Assembly (NCBI RefSeq): GCF_001187505.1 | Contig: NZ_CP012150.1 | Coordinates: 2,852,001-2,916,000 of the forward strand | Direction of reading: 5' to 3' | DNA length: 64,000 nt | Origin: Mycolicibacterium goodii | GTDB lineage: Bacteria > Actinomycetota > Actinomycetes > Mycobacteriales > Mycobacteriaceae | Part shown: positions 42,516 through 49,386 of the stretch, in pieces | Layout: every line of letters starts with the position of its first letter | How positions within the stretch are numbered: the stretch's first letter is position 1 | The notes under the pieces: model-generated | Seen by the model: the letters and a program-made list of their open reading frames with translations, nothing else | Told to the model about the DNA's origin: nothing | Databases searched by the model: none | Program-made: the position numbers and the translations under genes

Positions 42516-42776
42516 TCAGCCGGGCCAGTGGCGGGACACGATCGCGGCTACCGCCACCGCGGCGACCACGCCGAGGTAGCCGATCACCAGGCGGGTGTCG
42601 CGCAGGACGCATTTGCTGTGCATCAGCCCTGCTCGGCGGGCCCGTACGTAGCCGACCAGGCCGAGGCCGGCGAACCCTGCTACGGCCCAAGGGCCCAGAA
42701 GCCACGCCAGCAGCGCGACCGTGGCGTATACGCACAGCCGCAGCGGATCGTACGGTTGCCCGGCGGGTTCGCTCAT
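42516..42776 (-). CDS. Small two- to three-helix membrane protein, last gene of the lgt-like operon
   Basis: I do not recognise a family. The 86 residues contain about three hydrophobic segments: VYATVALLAWLLGPWAVAGF (about 15-35), AGLGLVGYVRARRAGL, and VIGYLGVVAAVAVAAIVS near the C terminus, with a basic cytosolic loop between (RARRAG, HSKCVLRD). ATG 42776 overlaps the radical SAM stop by 4 nt (ATGA), so it is made in step with that enzyme and may anchor it to the membrane or form part of the same complex. Confidence 0.75.
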   Translation of the reverse strand: MSEPAGQPYDPLRLCVYATVALLAWLLGPWAVAGFAGLGLVGYVRARRAGLMHSKCVLRDTRLVIGYLGVVAAVAVAAIVSRHWPG

Positions 42777-44341
42777 CGGATCTCGATGAGCGGTAACGCG
42801 GGCATCGCGGCGCCGGAGGCGAGCGACAACCGTTGGCGGCTCAACGCAGGCCAGGCCTGCACGGCGCAGAACGGTGCGCACTGATGCTGTTCGGCGGAGC
42901 GGGTTCCGACGTGCACGCAGCACTGGATGAGGCGTTCCTCGATCATCGTCGACATGTCCATGAACGGTTTGACGGTCAGCCGCACGACGCGTTCCCCGAG
43001 GAGCCTGCGGAGCTTGCGTCGGCGTCCCGGCAGCGCCGACGACGCCAGCGTCAATAAGGTCGACATGCCCAGATCGCAGTTCTCGCAGATGTTGCGCCAC
43101 ACGTCACCCATCTGGGGGTGCGACAGCGAGGACTGTTCGGAGAGCAGGCCGAGCAGTGATTCCTGCACGGCCAGGCGCAGTTCGCGCGGGATCTCGGTGT
43201 CGGCGATGCGGTTGGCCACCAACCCGAGTTTGTCCTTGAGGCTGTCGGTGCCGATCAGCGACACCAGCGAGCGCCACCGATCGCTGTCGTCGCGCAGCAA
43301 GTAACCGACCGAGCAACAGTGCGGGTGCGAGCACGGCAGCGCGGTCAGATCCCGCCAGGTGACCGCACCGTCGGTCTGGGGGCCCAGGCGTTTGAGGACG
43401 CCGGTGTGGGTGAGCCGGTCGAGCGGGTCGATCACACCGGAACGGCCGGAACCGAATTGGGGCTGGATCGTCAGCCCGCCGACGTACGGTGTGTCGAGCG
43501 CGAGCCGGACCATCGCCCCGATCTCGTGGTCGTTGACGCCGAGGGTCGCTGTCATCACCAGGGTCGTGAAGATCTCGCGGTCGGACAACCGTTGCAGCGC
43601 CTGGCTTTTCACCCTGCCGAGGTCGCCGCCGCGGTGGTGACGGTGGGTCTCGGCGGACAGGCCGTCGTACTGCAGGTACACCTCGACGCGTTCTCGGTGC
43701 AGCGTCAGCAGATCCAGCAGGGCATCGTCGTTGGCGATGCGAACGCCGTTGCTGTTGACCAGGATCCGGGTGATCGGCCGGTTCACCAGTTCGGCGAGCA
43801 ACTCGGAAAGTTGCGGATGCAGTGTCGGCTCACCGCCGCTGAGCATCAGCACGTCGATGCGGCCGTTCTCGCGCGCCAGGCGCTGATCGACGTTGGCGAG
43901 CACCTCGGCCACCGGGACCACGTTGCGCAGGTCGGGCGAACTGTCGGTGAAACACGTGGGGCAACGCAGGTTGCAGGCCTCGGAGATGTCCTCCAGCAGG
44001 ATGCAGGTGTGCTGGGTCTGCATCTCCGGCAGGCCGCGCAGATACGCCGACGGAATCGGGTCGAAGTTGCCCGCGACGTCGGGGGTGTGGGTCTTGGTCG
44101 GTGCCGTCCACTCCTCCAGGTACGACAGGATCTCGGGATCCTCGTCGTAGAGGGTGCGCACCAAACCGTGTGTCGGGCAGCCACGTTCGAGCCAGATCCG
44201 TCCGTCACGCTCGATCAGCACGGCGGCTAGCCGGCGTACGTCCGCCAGTGGGCGCTCGGGCGCGTCGGCGTGGCAGTGCGGGCAGAACGCGGTGACGTAG
44301 CGGTGCAGGCGATCTCCGCGCAGCCCCATGCCGGTGCTCAT
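42773..44341 (-). CDS. Tes-like (COG1964-type) radical SAM enzyme
   Basis: The 522 residues match the architecture of the radical SAM family that includes archaeal tetraether lipid synthase (Tes), which joins lipid tails by carbon-carbon bonds. Seen: an N-terminal knuckle CPHC (C20, C23) with CPTHG (C55, H58); QHTC (C113) directly before the SAM cluster motif CNLRCPTC (C123, C127, C130); SGGEPTLHPQ; a QPQFGSGR segment; CSHPHCCS; and a C-terminal CCVH...CAPFC block (C474, C475, C488, C492). Family members contain several Fe-S clusters and a mononuclear iron. The usual CGLC before QHTC is absent here, so one auxiliary cluster may be lost. It is coupled by 4-nt overlaps to its neighbours on both sides. 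The substrate is unknown; a membrane lipid is the best guess. Confidence 0.85.
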   Translation of the reverse strand: MSTGMGLRGDRLHRYVTAFCPHCHADAPERPLADVRRLAAVLIERDGRIWLERGCPTHGLVRTLYDEDPEILSYLEEWTAPTKTHTPDVAGNFDPIPSAYLRGLPEMQTQHTCILLEDISEACNLRCPTCFTDSSPDLRNVVPVAEVLANVDQRLARENGRIDVLMLSGGEPTLHPQLSELLAELVNRPITRILVNSNGVRIANDDALLDLLTLHRERVEVYLQYDGLSAETHRHHRGGDLGRVKSQALQRLSDREIFTTLVMTATLGVNDHEIGAMVRLALDTPYVGGLTIQPQFGSGRSGVIDPLDRLTHTGVLKRLGPQTDGAVTWRDLTALPCSHPHCCSVGYLLRDDSDRWRSLVSLIGTDSLKDKLGLVANRIADTEIPRELRLAVQESLLGLLSEQSSLSHPQMGDVWRNICENCDLGMSTLLTLASSALPGRRRKLRRLLGERVVRLTVKPFMDMSTMIEERLIQCCVHVGTRSAEQHQCAPFCAVQAWPALSRQRLSLASGAAMPALPLIEIR

Positions 44342-44976
44342 GTTCGGTACATCTCCGGGTTGAGGCCGGTGCAGAACCCGGCGGTGAGAACGGACATCAG
44401 CGCCCAGCCGATCATCAGGCCGATGCCGAGGCCGCGGGCGTGGGGGTTGTTGCGGCGCAGCAGGAATGTCCCGCCGCCGAACGCGATGAGCAGCAGGCCG
44501 ATCGCGGCGAGGCCGAAGACCACGCTCGAGCTGGTGGTCTGGGCTTCGAGTATGCCCCCGGCGATCAGCGTGATGAAGCCGACCACCAGGTTGATCGCCG
44601 CGTAGACGAACGGGCCGATGATCACCATGGCCACCGAGATCCGGGACGGGGAAGGGCCGTGGCCGGGTGGCGGTGGAGACGACGGATAGTCACCCGGGTA
44701 GGGCTGTGAGTAGCCCGGCGGCGGTGGGGGATGGTCGGTGGGCGGCCCTGCCGGGGGCCCGGCAGGCGGTACGCCCGGCGGCGGGCCGTACGGCGGCGGG
44801 CCGTACGGTGCGCCGGACGGCGGTTCATAGGGTACGCCCGGCGGGGGGCCGTACGGTAGGCCGGGAGGCCGCAGGTCGTACTCGTAGGCGGGCGGAATAT
44901 CTTGCGGCCCCTGCTCTTCTGGCGGTTCGCCGGCAGGCGAGGGTGGCTCGGGTGGTTGCGACGGGGGAGGGTTCAT
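44338..44976 (-). CDS. Proline-rich membrane protein (DUF4190-like)
   Basis: The 212 residues split into a cytosolic Pro/Gly/Tyr-rich N-terminal half (1-110, repeats such as PYGPPPG and PPAGPPAGPP) and a C-terminal membrane half with three hydrophobic segments (about 115-140, 147-170, 185-203). Such proteins are common in mycobacteria and often act as scaffolds or interaction partners; no enzyme motif is visible. It overlaps the lgt-like gene by 4 nt upstream and the radical SAM gene by 4 nt downstream, so a structural role in the same process is likely. Confidence 0.78.
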   Translation of the reverse strand: MNPPPSQPPEPPSPAGEPPEEQGPQDIPPAYEYDLRPPGLPYGPPPGVPYEPPSGAPYGPPPYGPPPGVPPAGPPAGPPTDHPPPPPGYSQPYPGDYPSSPPPPGHGPSPSRISVAMVIIGPFVYAAINLVVGFITLIAGGILEAQTTSSSVVFGLAAIGLLLIAFGGGTFLLRRNNPHARGLGIGLMIGWALMSVLTAGFCTGLNPEMYRT

Positions 44977-45758
44977 ACCGGCACTTCCTCACTGCGGGCT
45001 GCGCGCCGATAGTAACCGTGCCGATAGCCGTAGCACACCCGAAACCCGATGATCAGCAACGTGGGCAGCAGGAACCATTGGGGCCGGGTGAGATCCAGCC
45101 ACACCGTTTCGTTGGCGCGGACGAACTCGACGAGGAAGCGGAACACCGCGTACCCGGCGATGTAGATGACGAACAGCTCGCCGGGGTGGGTGATGCGGTT
45201 GCGCAGCCACAGCAGCACCCCGAAAGCGACGAGCTGGAACACGATCTCGTACACGAACGAGGGATGCATGGCCTGACCCGTCAGGCACGCGGGACATTCC
45301 GGGGTGGTGGCCGGGGCGTGGATGCCCCACGGCAGGCTGGTGGGCCGGCCGGGGGCCTCGGTGAGATGGCAGCCGATGCGGCCGATGGCCATGCCGAGTG
45401 CGACCGCGGGCGCGAACAGATCTCCGGTCCTGCCGCGGTATCCGCCGATGCGCTTGGCGACGTGCACGCCGACGTAGGCGCCGAGCAGTCCGCCGAGGAT
45501 GCTGCGGGATCCGAACTGCCAGGCCTCGGCGATGTTCGGGTTGGCATCGAAATTCCAGTGTTGCGCCCACCCCGACAGTCGCATGCCGATCGCACCGCCG
45601 ACCAGTGCTCCGGCCACCGCCACGATGGACTGTTCGTTGACGGCCCCGCGTCGACGCGCCTCGGCGGTGAACATCAGCACGGCGGCGAACACCCCGAGCG
45701 CGACGAACAATCCGTGGACCGGGACGGTCACGGTGCCCAGGTGCCATTCGGGAGCCAC
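44973..45758 (-). CDS. Divergent Lgt-like (prolipoprotein diacylglyceryl transferase family) protein
   Basis: This 261-residue, about seven-helix protein has the Lgt fold: SILGGLLGAYVG (86-97), GRIGCHLTEAPGR (126-138), HPSFVYE (165-171) and GYAVFRFLVEFVR (202-214). Compared with E. coli Lgt, R143, R239 and E243 are kept (R127, R207, E211), but essential H103 is leucine (L88) and N146 is cysteine (C130). It therefore probably does not lipidate prolipoproteins. M. smegmatis is reported to have a second Lgt homologue besides the true one; this is probably it. GTG 45758 is preceded by TAGGTT at 6 nt (leaderless). It heads a four-gene overlapping operon with the Tes-like radical SAM enzyme. Confidence 0.88.
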   Translation of the reverse strand: MAPEWHLGTVTVPVHGLFVALGVFAAVLMFTAEARRRGAVNEQSIVAVAGALVGGAIGMRLSGWAQHWNFDANPNIAEAWQFGSRSILGGLLGAYVGVHVAKRIGGYRGRTGDLFAPAVALGMAIGRIGCHLTEAPGRPTSLPWGIHAPATTPECPACLTGQAMHPSFVYEIVFQLVAFGVLLWLRNRITHPGELFVIYIAGYAVFRFLVEFVRANETVWLDLTRPQWFLLPTLLIIGFRVCYGYRHGYYRRAARSEEVPV

Positions 45759-45764
45759 CTGCTG

Positions 45765-45770
45765 AACCTA
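45765..45770 (-). promoter_or_regulatory. -10 element of the lgt-like operon (leaderless)
   Basis: TAGGTT on the minus strand ends 6 nt before GTG 45758. It lies in the 25-nt gap after the ZIP gene, so the operon has its own promoter although the ZIP gene is co-oriented. Confidence 0.5.
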
Positions 45771-45783
45771 ACCCGCCGCGGCG

Positions 45784-46497
45784 TCAGGTGGCGAGCGACA
45801 GACCGGCGGCGACGGCAAATCCGAGAACCGCGGCCAGTCCGGCGTTCTCGCGGGCCTTCTGGGTGGCCTCGGGGATCATCGAACCCACCAGCATGACAAG
45901 CAGTGCGCCCGCGGCGAATCCGTTGATCCCGCCCTGCAGCGCGGCGCCTGCGACCTTCTGCAACTGGTACCCGCCCACGGTCGCCACCGCGCACAGCGCC
46001 GAGATCGCCGCCCAGCCACCGATAATCGTGCGCGCCGGGTGCCCGGCGTTCCTCATGTCGCTGGCCGATCCGATCGACTCGGGCAGGTTCGACACGAAGA
46101 TCGCCACCACGAGCGCGGCACTCACGCCCGCCCCGCCCGCGATGCCGATACCCAGCACGGCCTGTTCGGGGATGCCGTCGAGAAGTGCGCCGAGCAGCAA
46201 CGGCATCCCGGCCGCGGCGCCGCCGCGGCCCATGCGGTCCACGGCGTGGTCGGCGACGTAGAAGACGATGGCGCCGACGGCCAGACCCAGTGCGACGGCC
46301 ACCGCACCGCTGACCCGAACGCCTTCCTCGGCCAGTTCGAACGAGATGCTGGAGATCAGCGCGCCTGCGCCGAAGCCGAGGACGAGACCGACGAGACGCT
46401 GGTTCCAGTCCCGGATGGCGCCCGCCACGGCGCCGATGAGCAGAGAGGACGCGGCGACCAGGCCCCACAGCAGCGCGGTGAGCACGCCTGTGAGCAT
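45784..46497 (-). CDS. ZIP-family metal transporter
   Basis: The 237-residue, about eight-helix transporter of the ZIP family usually imports Zn or other divalent metals. Metal-binding helices are visible as LLGALLDGIPEQAVLGI (ZIP proteins usually have a His in place of D or Q) and VAIFVSNLPESIGSA (the NXPE motif of helix 5 and neighbours). Several usual histidines are absent, so specificity may differ. I chose ATG 46497; an in-frame TTG at 46524 would add nine residues. It is near the NmtR/CtpD metal island and separated from the Cys-rich gene by a terminator. Confidence 0.85.
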   Translation of the reverse strand: MLTGVLTALLWGLVAASSLLIGAVAGAIRDWNQRLVGLVLGFGAGALISSISFELAEEGVRVSGAVAVALGLAVGAIVFYVADHAVDRMGRGGAAAGMPLLLGALLDGIPEQAVLGIGIAGGAGVSAALVVAIFVSNLPESIGSASDMRNAGHPARTIIGGWAAISALCAVATVGGYQLQKVAGAALQGGINGFAAGALLVMLVGSMIPEATQKARENAGLAAVLGFAVAAGLSLAT

Positions 46498-46531
46498 ACG
46501 GCTCGCGATGAATATGGTGCGCAAAGCAAAA

Positions 46532-46563
46532 GAGCCCGATCGACCGGCATGATCGATGGGCTC
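46532..46563 (-). terminator. Intrinsic terminator after the Cys-rich peptide gene
   Basis: On the minus strand GAGCCCATCGA and TCGATCGGGCTC form a stem with one bulge, followed by TTTTGCTTTG. It separates the Cys-rich gene from the ZIP gene. A second 12-bp hairpin, GCTGACCTGCCG (46575-46586) with CGGCAGGTCAGC (46601-46612), sits just after the stop codon. Confidence 0.65.
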
Positions 46564-46619
46564 ATATGGAGATTGCTGACCTGCCGCGCGGGAAGCCCGG
46601 CGGCAGGTCAGCTACGGCG

Positions 46620-46718
46620 TCAGCGCCGCACGTTGCAGTTCGGCGGATTTCCGCAGTGGTGGCCACCGTCGCATGCGTTGCAGCGACAGGTGCAGTTTCC
46701 CTTGGTTGCGATGCGCAT
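46620..46718 (-). CDS. 32-residue Cys/His-rich metallothionein-like peptide
   Basis: The product reads MRIATKGNCTCRCNAC then DGGHHCGNPPNCNVRR: six Cys and two His in 32 residues, spaced CXCXC-X2-C then HHC-X5-C. This density of soft ligands suggests a small metal-binding peptide (metallothionein-like), but the sequence is not the MymT copper peptide of M. tuberculosis. ATG 46718 has AGGAG 10 nt upstream. It is followed by two hairpins, one with a T tract. It lies between NmtR/CtpD and a ZIP transporter, so nickel, cobalt or zinc binding is a reasonable inference. The opposite strand has no better reading. Confidence 0.72.
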   Translation of the reverse strand: MRIATKGNCTCRCNACDGGHHCGNPPNCNVRR

Positions 46719-46807
46719 CGTTGCTCAACTCCTAACGTGCTCAAGCATTGCTCATGCTGCACGGCAGCAAATTGCCTGAGCTCAGGCGGACATCAACATA
46801 TAACAAC

Positions 46808-46945
46808 TCAACAATAGTTCGGCTCATCCGGAAAATAAAGGATTTCCGTGACCGCCCGGCGCTGTGCCGCGGGCATCTCATCGATGTGAGGACCGCATGA
46901 GCGGCAAATGAAATTCTTTGCCGGCAGCCCGGTTTCCCGGCTCAG
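46808..46945 (-). CDS. Candidate 45-residue protein with a CXXC motif
   Basis: A frame overlapping the nmtR stop reads protein-like: SRETGLPAKNF, ICRSCGPHIDEMPAAQ, then ILYFPDEPNYC, ending TGA at 46808. Only non-ATG starts are available; CTG 46945 would overlap the nmtR stop as CTGA, or CTG 46927 inside. The CXXC pair and terminal Cys fit a metal-binding role in this island. No standard start codon makes this uncertain; it may instead be a degraded gene. Confidence 0.35.
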   Translation of the reverse strand: MSRETGLPAKNFICRSCGPHIDEMPAAQRRAVTEILYFPDEPNYC

Positions 46946-47295
46946 GCGGAGGTGTCGCGGACGCCGAGCCGGAGGTGTTCGATGTGGTAGATCGCCTCGT
47001 CGAGGAGTTGTGCGACGTGGCTGTCGTAGAGCCGGTAGACGATGTTGCGCCCGGACCGGTCACCGGTCACCAGGCCCAGGGCGCGCAACAGGCGGAGCTG
47101 GTTGGACACCGCCGGCTGCTCCATCCCGACCGCTGCGGACAGTTCGGTGACCGAGCACGGGGATTCACGCAGCCGCGTCAGGATCAGCAGCCGGTTGGGG
47201 GAGGCCAGTGCCTGTAGTGTCTCGGCGACCTTGACCGCTGACGCGGCATCCAGCGATGCGGCGGGCGTCGTCCGCCCCTCGACACCATGACCCAT
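46942..47295 (-). CDS. nmtR: Nickel/cobalt-sensing ArsR-type repressor NmtR
   Basis: The 117-residue product closely resembles M. tuberculosis NmtR, including the N-terminal MGHGVEGR whose Gly2/His3 help bind nickel, the recognition region VTELSAAVGMEQPAVSNQLRLLRALGLV, and the C-terminal DSHVAQLLDEAIYHIEHL with the alpha-5 metal ligands (D, H, H). ATG 47295 is set by this N terminus; ATG 47328 upstream would add MSPCASCENGR and bury it. It is divergent from ctpD; a palindromic stretch lies between. Metal binding should release it and allow efflux. Confidence 0.9.
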   Translation of the reverse strand: MGHGVEGRTTPAASLDAASAVKVAETLQALASPNRLLILTRLRESPCSVTELSAAVGMEQPAVSNQLRLLRALGLVTGDRSGRNIVYRLYDSHVAQLLDEAIYHIEHLRLGVRDTSA

Positions 47296-47330
47296 GCGCC
47301 CATTCTCGCATGACGCGCAAGGACTCATTG

Positions 47331-47354
47331 ATACATTTCAATCTCTACATGTAT
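47331..47354. promoter_or_regulatory. Candidate NmtR operator between nmtR and ctpD
   Basis: ATACAT (47331-47336) and ATGTAT (47349-47354) form an inverted repeat with a 12-nt spacer; TACATGTA (47346-47353) is a smaller palindrome within it. The region is AT-rich for this genome, as SmtB/ArsR-type operators often are. Confidence 0.5.
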
Positions 47355-47392
47355 AAAGGTATGCGTTCTTCCGTTTTGTCGAAGGGTGCTTG

Positions 47393-49360
47393 ATGACCGC
47401 GCTGTATCCCGCCACCGCACCCACGCTCGACCCACCGGCGCGCGTTCGGCCGGGCAACTGGTTGTGCGCGGTGCCCTCGGTGCGGTGGGCTGCCGCGGCA
47501 CTCGGACTGTTCCTGTCCGGGTTGGGCGCACAACTCGGCGGCGCACCGCAGTTCGTGCACTGGACGCTCTACCTGGCCTGTTATCTGGTCGGTGGGTGGG
47601 AACCCGCCTGGGCCGGCGTGCAGGCTCTGCGGCGTCGCAACCTCGATGTGGACCTGCTGATGATCGTCGCGGCGATCGGCGCGGCCGCCATCGGACAGGT
47701 GTTCGACGGTGCGCTGTTGATCCTCATCTTCGCCACGTCGGGCGCGCTGGAGGATGTGGCGACGACGCGCACCGAGCGGTCGGTGCGCGGATTGCTCGAC
47801 CTCGCACCCGAAGACGCCGCACTCCTCGGCGGTGACGGCGCCGAACGGGTCGTCTCCGCTGCCGACCTGCGGCCCGGCGACGTCATCGTGGTGCGTCCGG
47901 GTGAGCGAATCTCCGCTGACGGCACGGTGATTCACGGCACCTCGGAGGTCGATCAGTCCTCGATCACCGGTGAGCCGCTGCCCGCCGCCAAAGCCGTCGG
48001 CGATGAGGTGTTCGCAGGCACGCTCAACGGTTCGGGCGCGCTGCGCATCGAGGTGACGCGGGAACCGTCGCAGACCGTGGTGGCGCGCATCGTGGCGATG
48101 GTCGCCGAGGCGTCGGCGACCAAGGCCACCACCCAACTGTTCATCGAGAAGATCGAGCAGCGCTACTCGGTGATCGTCGTGGCCGCGACGCTCGCGTTGC
48201 TGACCGTGCCGCTGCTGTTCGGTGCCGACCTGCGCTCGACGCTGTTGCGCGCCATGACGTTCATGATCGTCGCATCACCGTGCGCCGTGGTGCTGGCGAC
48301 CATGCCGCCGCTGCTGTCGGCGATCGCCAACGCCAGCCGCCACGGGGTATTGGTGAAATCCGCGGTCGCGATGGAACGGTTGGCCGATACCGATCTGGTG
48401 GTGCTCGACAAGACCGGCACGTTGACCGCGGGGGAGCCCGTGGTATCCCGCGTGGTTGCCCTCGCAGACGCCGACGTGCTCAGGATCGCCGCTGCCGCAG
48501 AACAATTCAGTGAGCACCCGTTGGGGCGCGCGATCGTCGCCGCGGCCGATACCCCGCTCCTCGAGGCGGTGGACTTCATCGCGCTACCGGGCCGGGGTGT
48601 GCGTGCGGGTGTGGACGGGCGCGTCGTCGAGGTGATCAGTCCCTCGGCGTACGCGGAAGCAGATGGCGACGTGCGTGAGCGCTGCGCCGCGATCGAGAAC
48701 GAGGGCGGCACCGCCGTCGTCGTGCTCGTCGACGCGGCGCCCGTCGGGATCATCGGACTGGTCGACCGACTCCGGTCCGATGCACCCGCCGCGGTGGCCC
48801 GCCTGGCGGAGTTGACGACGCAACCGCCCATGCTGCTGACGGGCGACAACCGGCGCGCGGCCGAACGTCTCGCCGGTCAGGTCGGTGTCACCGATGTGCG
48901 TGCCGAACTGCTCCCCGACGGTAAAGCCGCTGCGGTGCAGGAACTTCAGCGCGACGGCAGGCGCGTGCTGGTGGTGGGCGACGGCGTCAACGACGCACCC
49001 GCGATGGCCGCCGCGCACACGTCCATCGCGATGGGCCGGGCGGGGGCCGACCTGACGGTTCAGACCGCCGACGTCGTCACCATCCGCGACGAACTCGCCG
49101 CCATCCCCACGGTGGTCGCGCTGGCGCGGCGGGCCCGCCGCGTGGTGATCGCCAACCTCGTCATCGCGGGCACCGCGATCACCGGGCTCGTCGCCTGGGA
49201 CCTGTTCGGCCACCTGCCGTTACCGCTCGGCGTGGCAGGTCATGAGGGGTCGACGATCCTGGTCGCCCTCAACGGCCTGCGCCTGCTGAGCAACCGCGCC
49301 TGGACCCGAGCGTTCCCCTCGCGAGCAGACACAAACCTGCACATTTCGGGCCGAAAATAG
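47393..49360 (+). CDS. ctpD: P1B-4 cobalt/nickel-exporting P-type ATPase CtpD
   Basis: This 655-residue metal-efflux ATPase shows TM-helix motif SPC in IVASPCAVVLATMPPLL and the late HEGST motif (GHEGSTILVALNGLRLL), both signatures of the P1B-4 subgroup (Co2+, Ni2+, Fe2+). It also has TGE in SSITGEPLP, phosphorylation site DKTGTLTAGEP and GDGVNDAPAM. There is no N-terminal metal-binding CXXC or His-rich domain. M. smegmatis CtpD is described as a Co2+ transporter. ATG 47393 has GAAGGG 6 nt upstream. It is divergent from nmtR and its stop lies inside a long palindrome shared with the next, convergent gene. Confidence 0.92.
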   Translation: MTALYPATAPTLDPPARVRPGNWLCAVPSVRWAAAALGLFLSGLGAQLGGAPQFVHWTLYLACYLVGGWEPAWAGVQALRRRNLDVDLLMIVAAIGAAAIGQVFDGALLILIFATSGALEDVATTRTERSVRGLLDLAPEDAALLGGDGAERVVSAADLRPGDVIVVRPGERISADGTVIHGTSEVDQSSITGEPLPAAKAVGDEVFAGTLNGSGALRIEVTREPSQTVVARIVAMVAEASATKATTQLFIEKIEQRYSVIVVAATLALLTVPLLFGADLRSTLLRAMTFMIVASPCAVVLATMPPLLSAIANASRHGVLVKSAVAMERLADTDLVVLDKTGTLTAGEPVVSRVVALADADVLRIAAAAEQFSEHPLGRAIVAAADTPLLEAVDFIALPGRGVRAGVDGRVVEVISPSAYAEADGDVRERCAAIENEGGTAVVVLVDAAPVGIIGLVDRLRSDAPAAVARLAELTTQPPMLLTGDNRRAAERLAGQVGVTDVRAELLPDGKAAAVQELQRDGRRVLVVGDGVNDAPAMAAAHTSIAMGRAGADLTVQTADVVTIRDELAAIPTVVALARRARRVVIANLVIAGTAITGLVAWDLFGHLPLPLGVAGHEGSTILVALNGLRLLSNRAWTRAFPSRADTNLHISGRK

Positions 49361-49383
49361 GCAGGTTTGCGTCTGCTCGCGAG
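49318..49383. terminator. 23-bp palindromic element between ctpD and prpE-like gene
   Basis: Arms at 49318-49340 and 49361-49383 pair over 23 bp with one mismatch; the core GCGAGCAGACACAAACCTGC is nearly the same as in the element at 54262-54319. It covers the last codons of ctpD and ends 3 nt before the convergent gene. It is probably a bidirectional terminator and a member of an intergenic repeat family. Confidence 0.75.
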
Positions 49384-49386
49384 AGG

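Noticed and set aside
46566..46817. Plus-strand frame with several cysteines opposite the Cys-rich peptide gene.
   Set aside because: The minus-strand reading has the start signal, terminators and regular Cys spacing; the plus frame's cysteines are a by-product of complementary codons.
47326..47328. ATG 47328 as the nmtR start with an extra CASC motif.
   Set aside because: The conserved NmtR N terminus MGHGVEG with its nickel ligands begins at 47295, and an extension would block the free N terminus.
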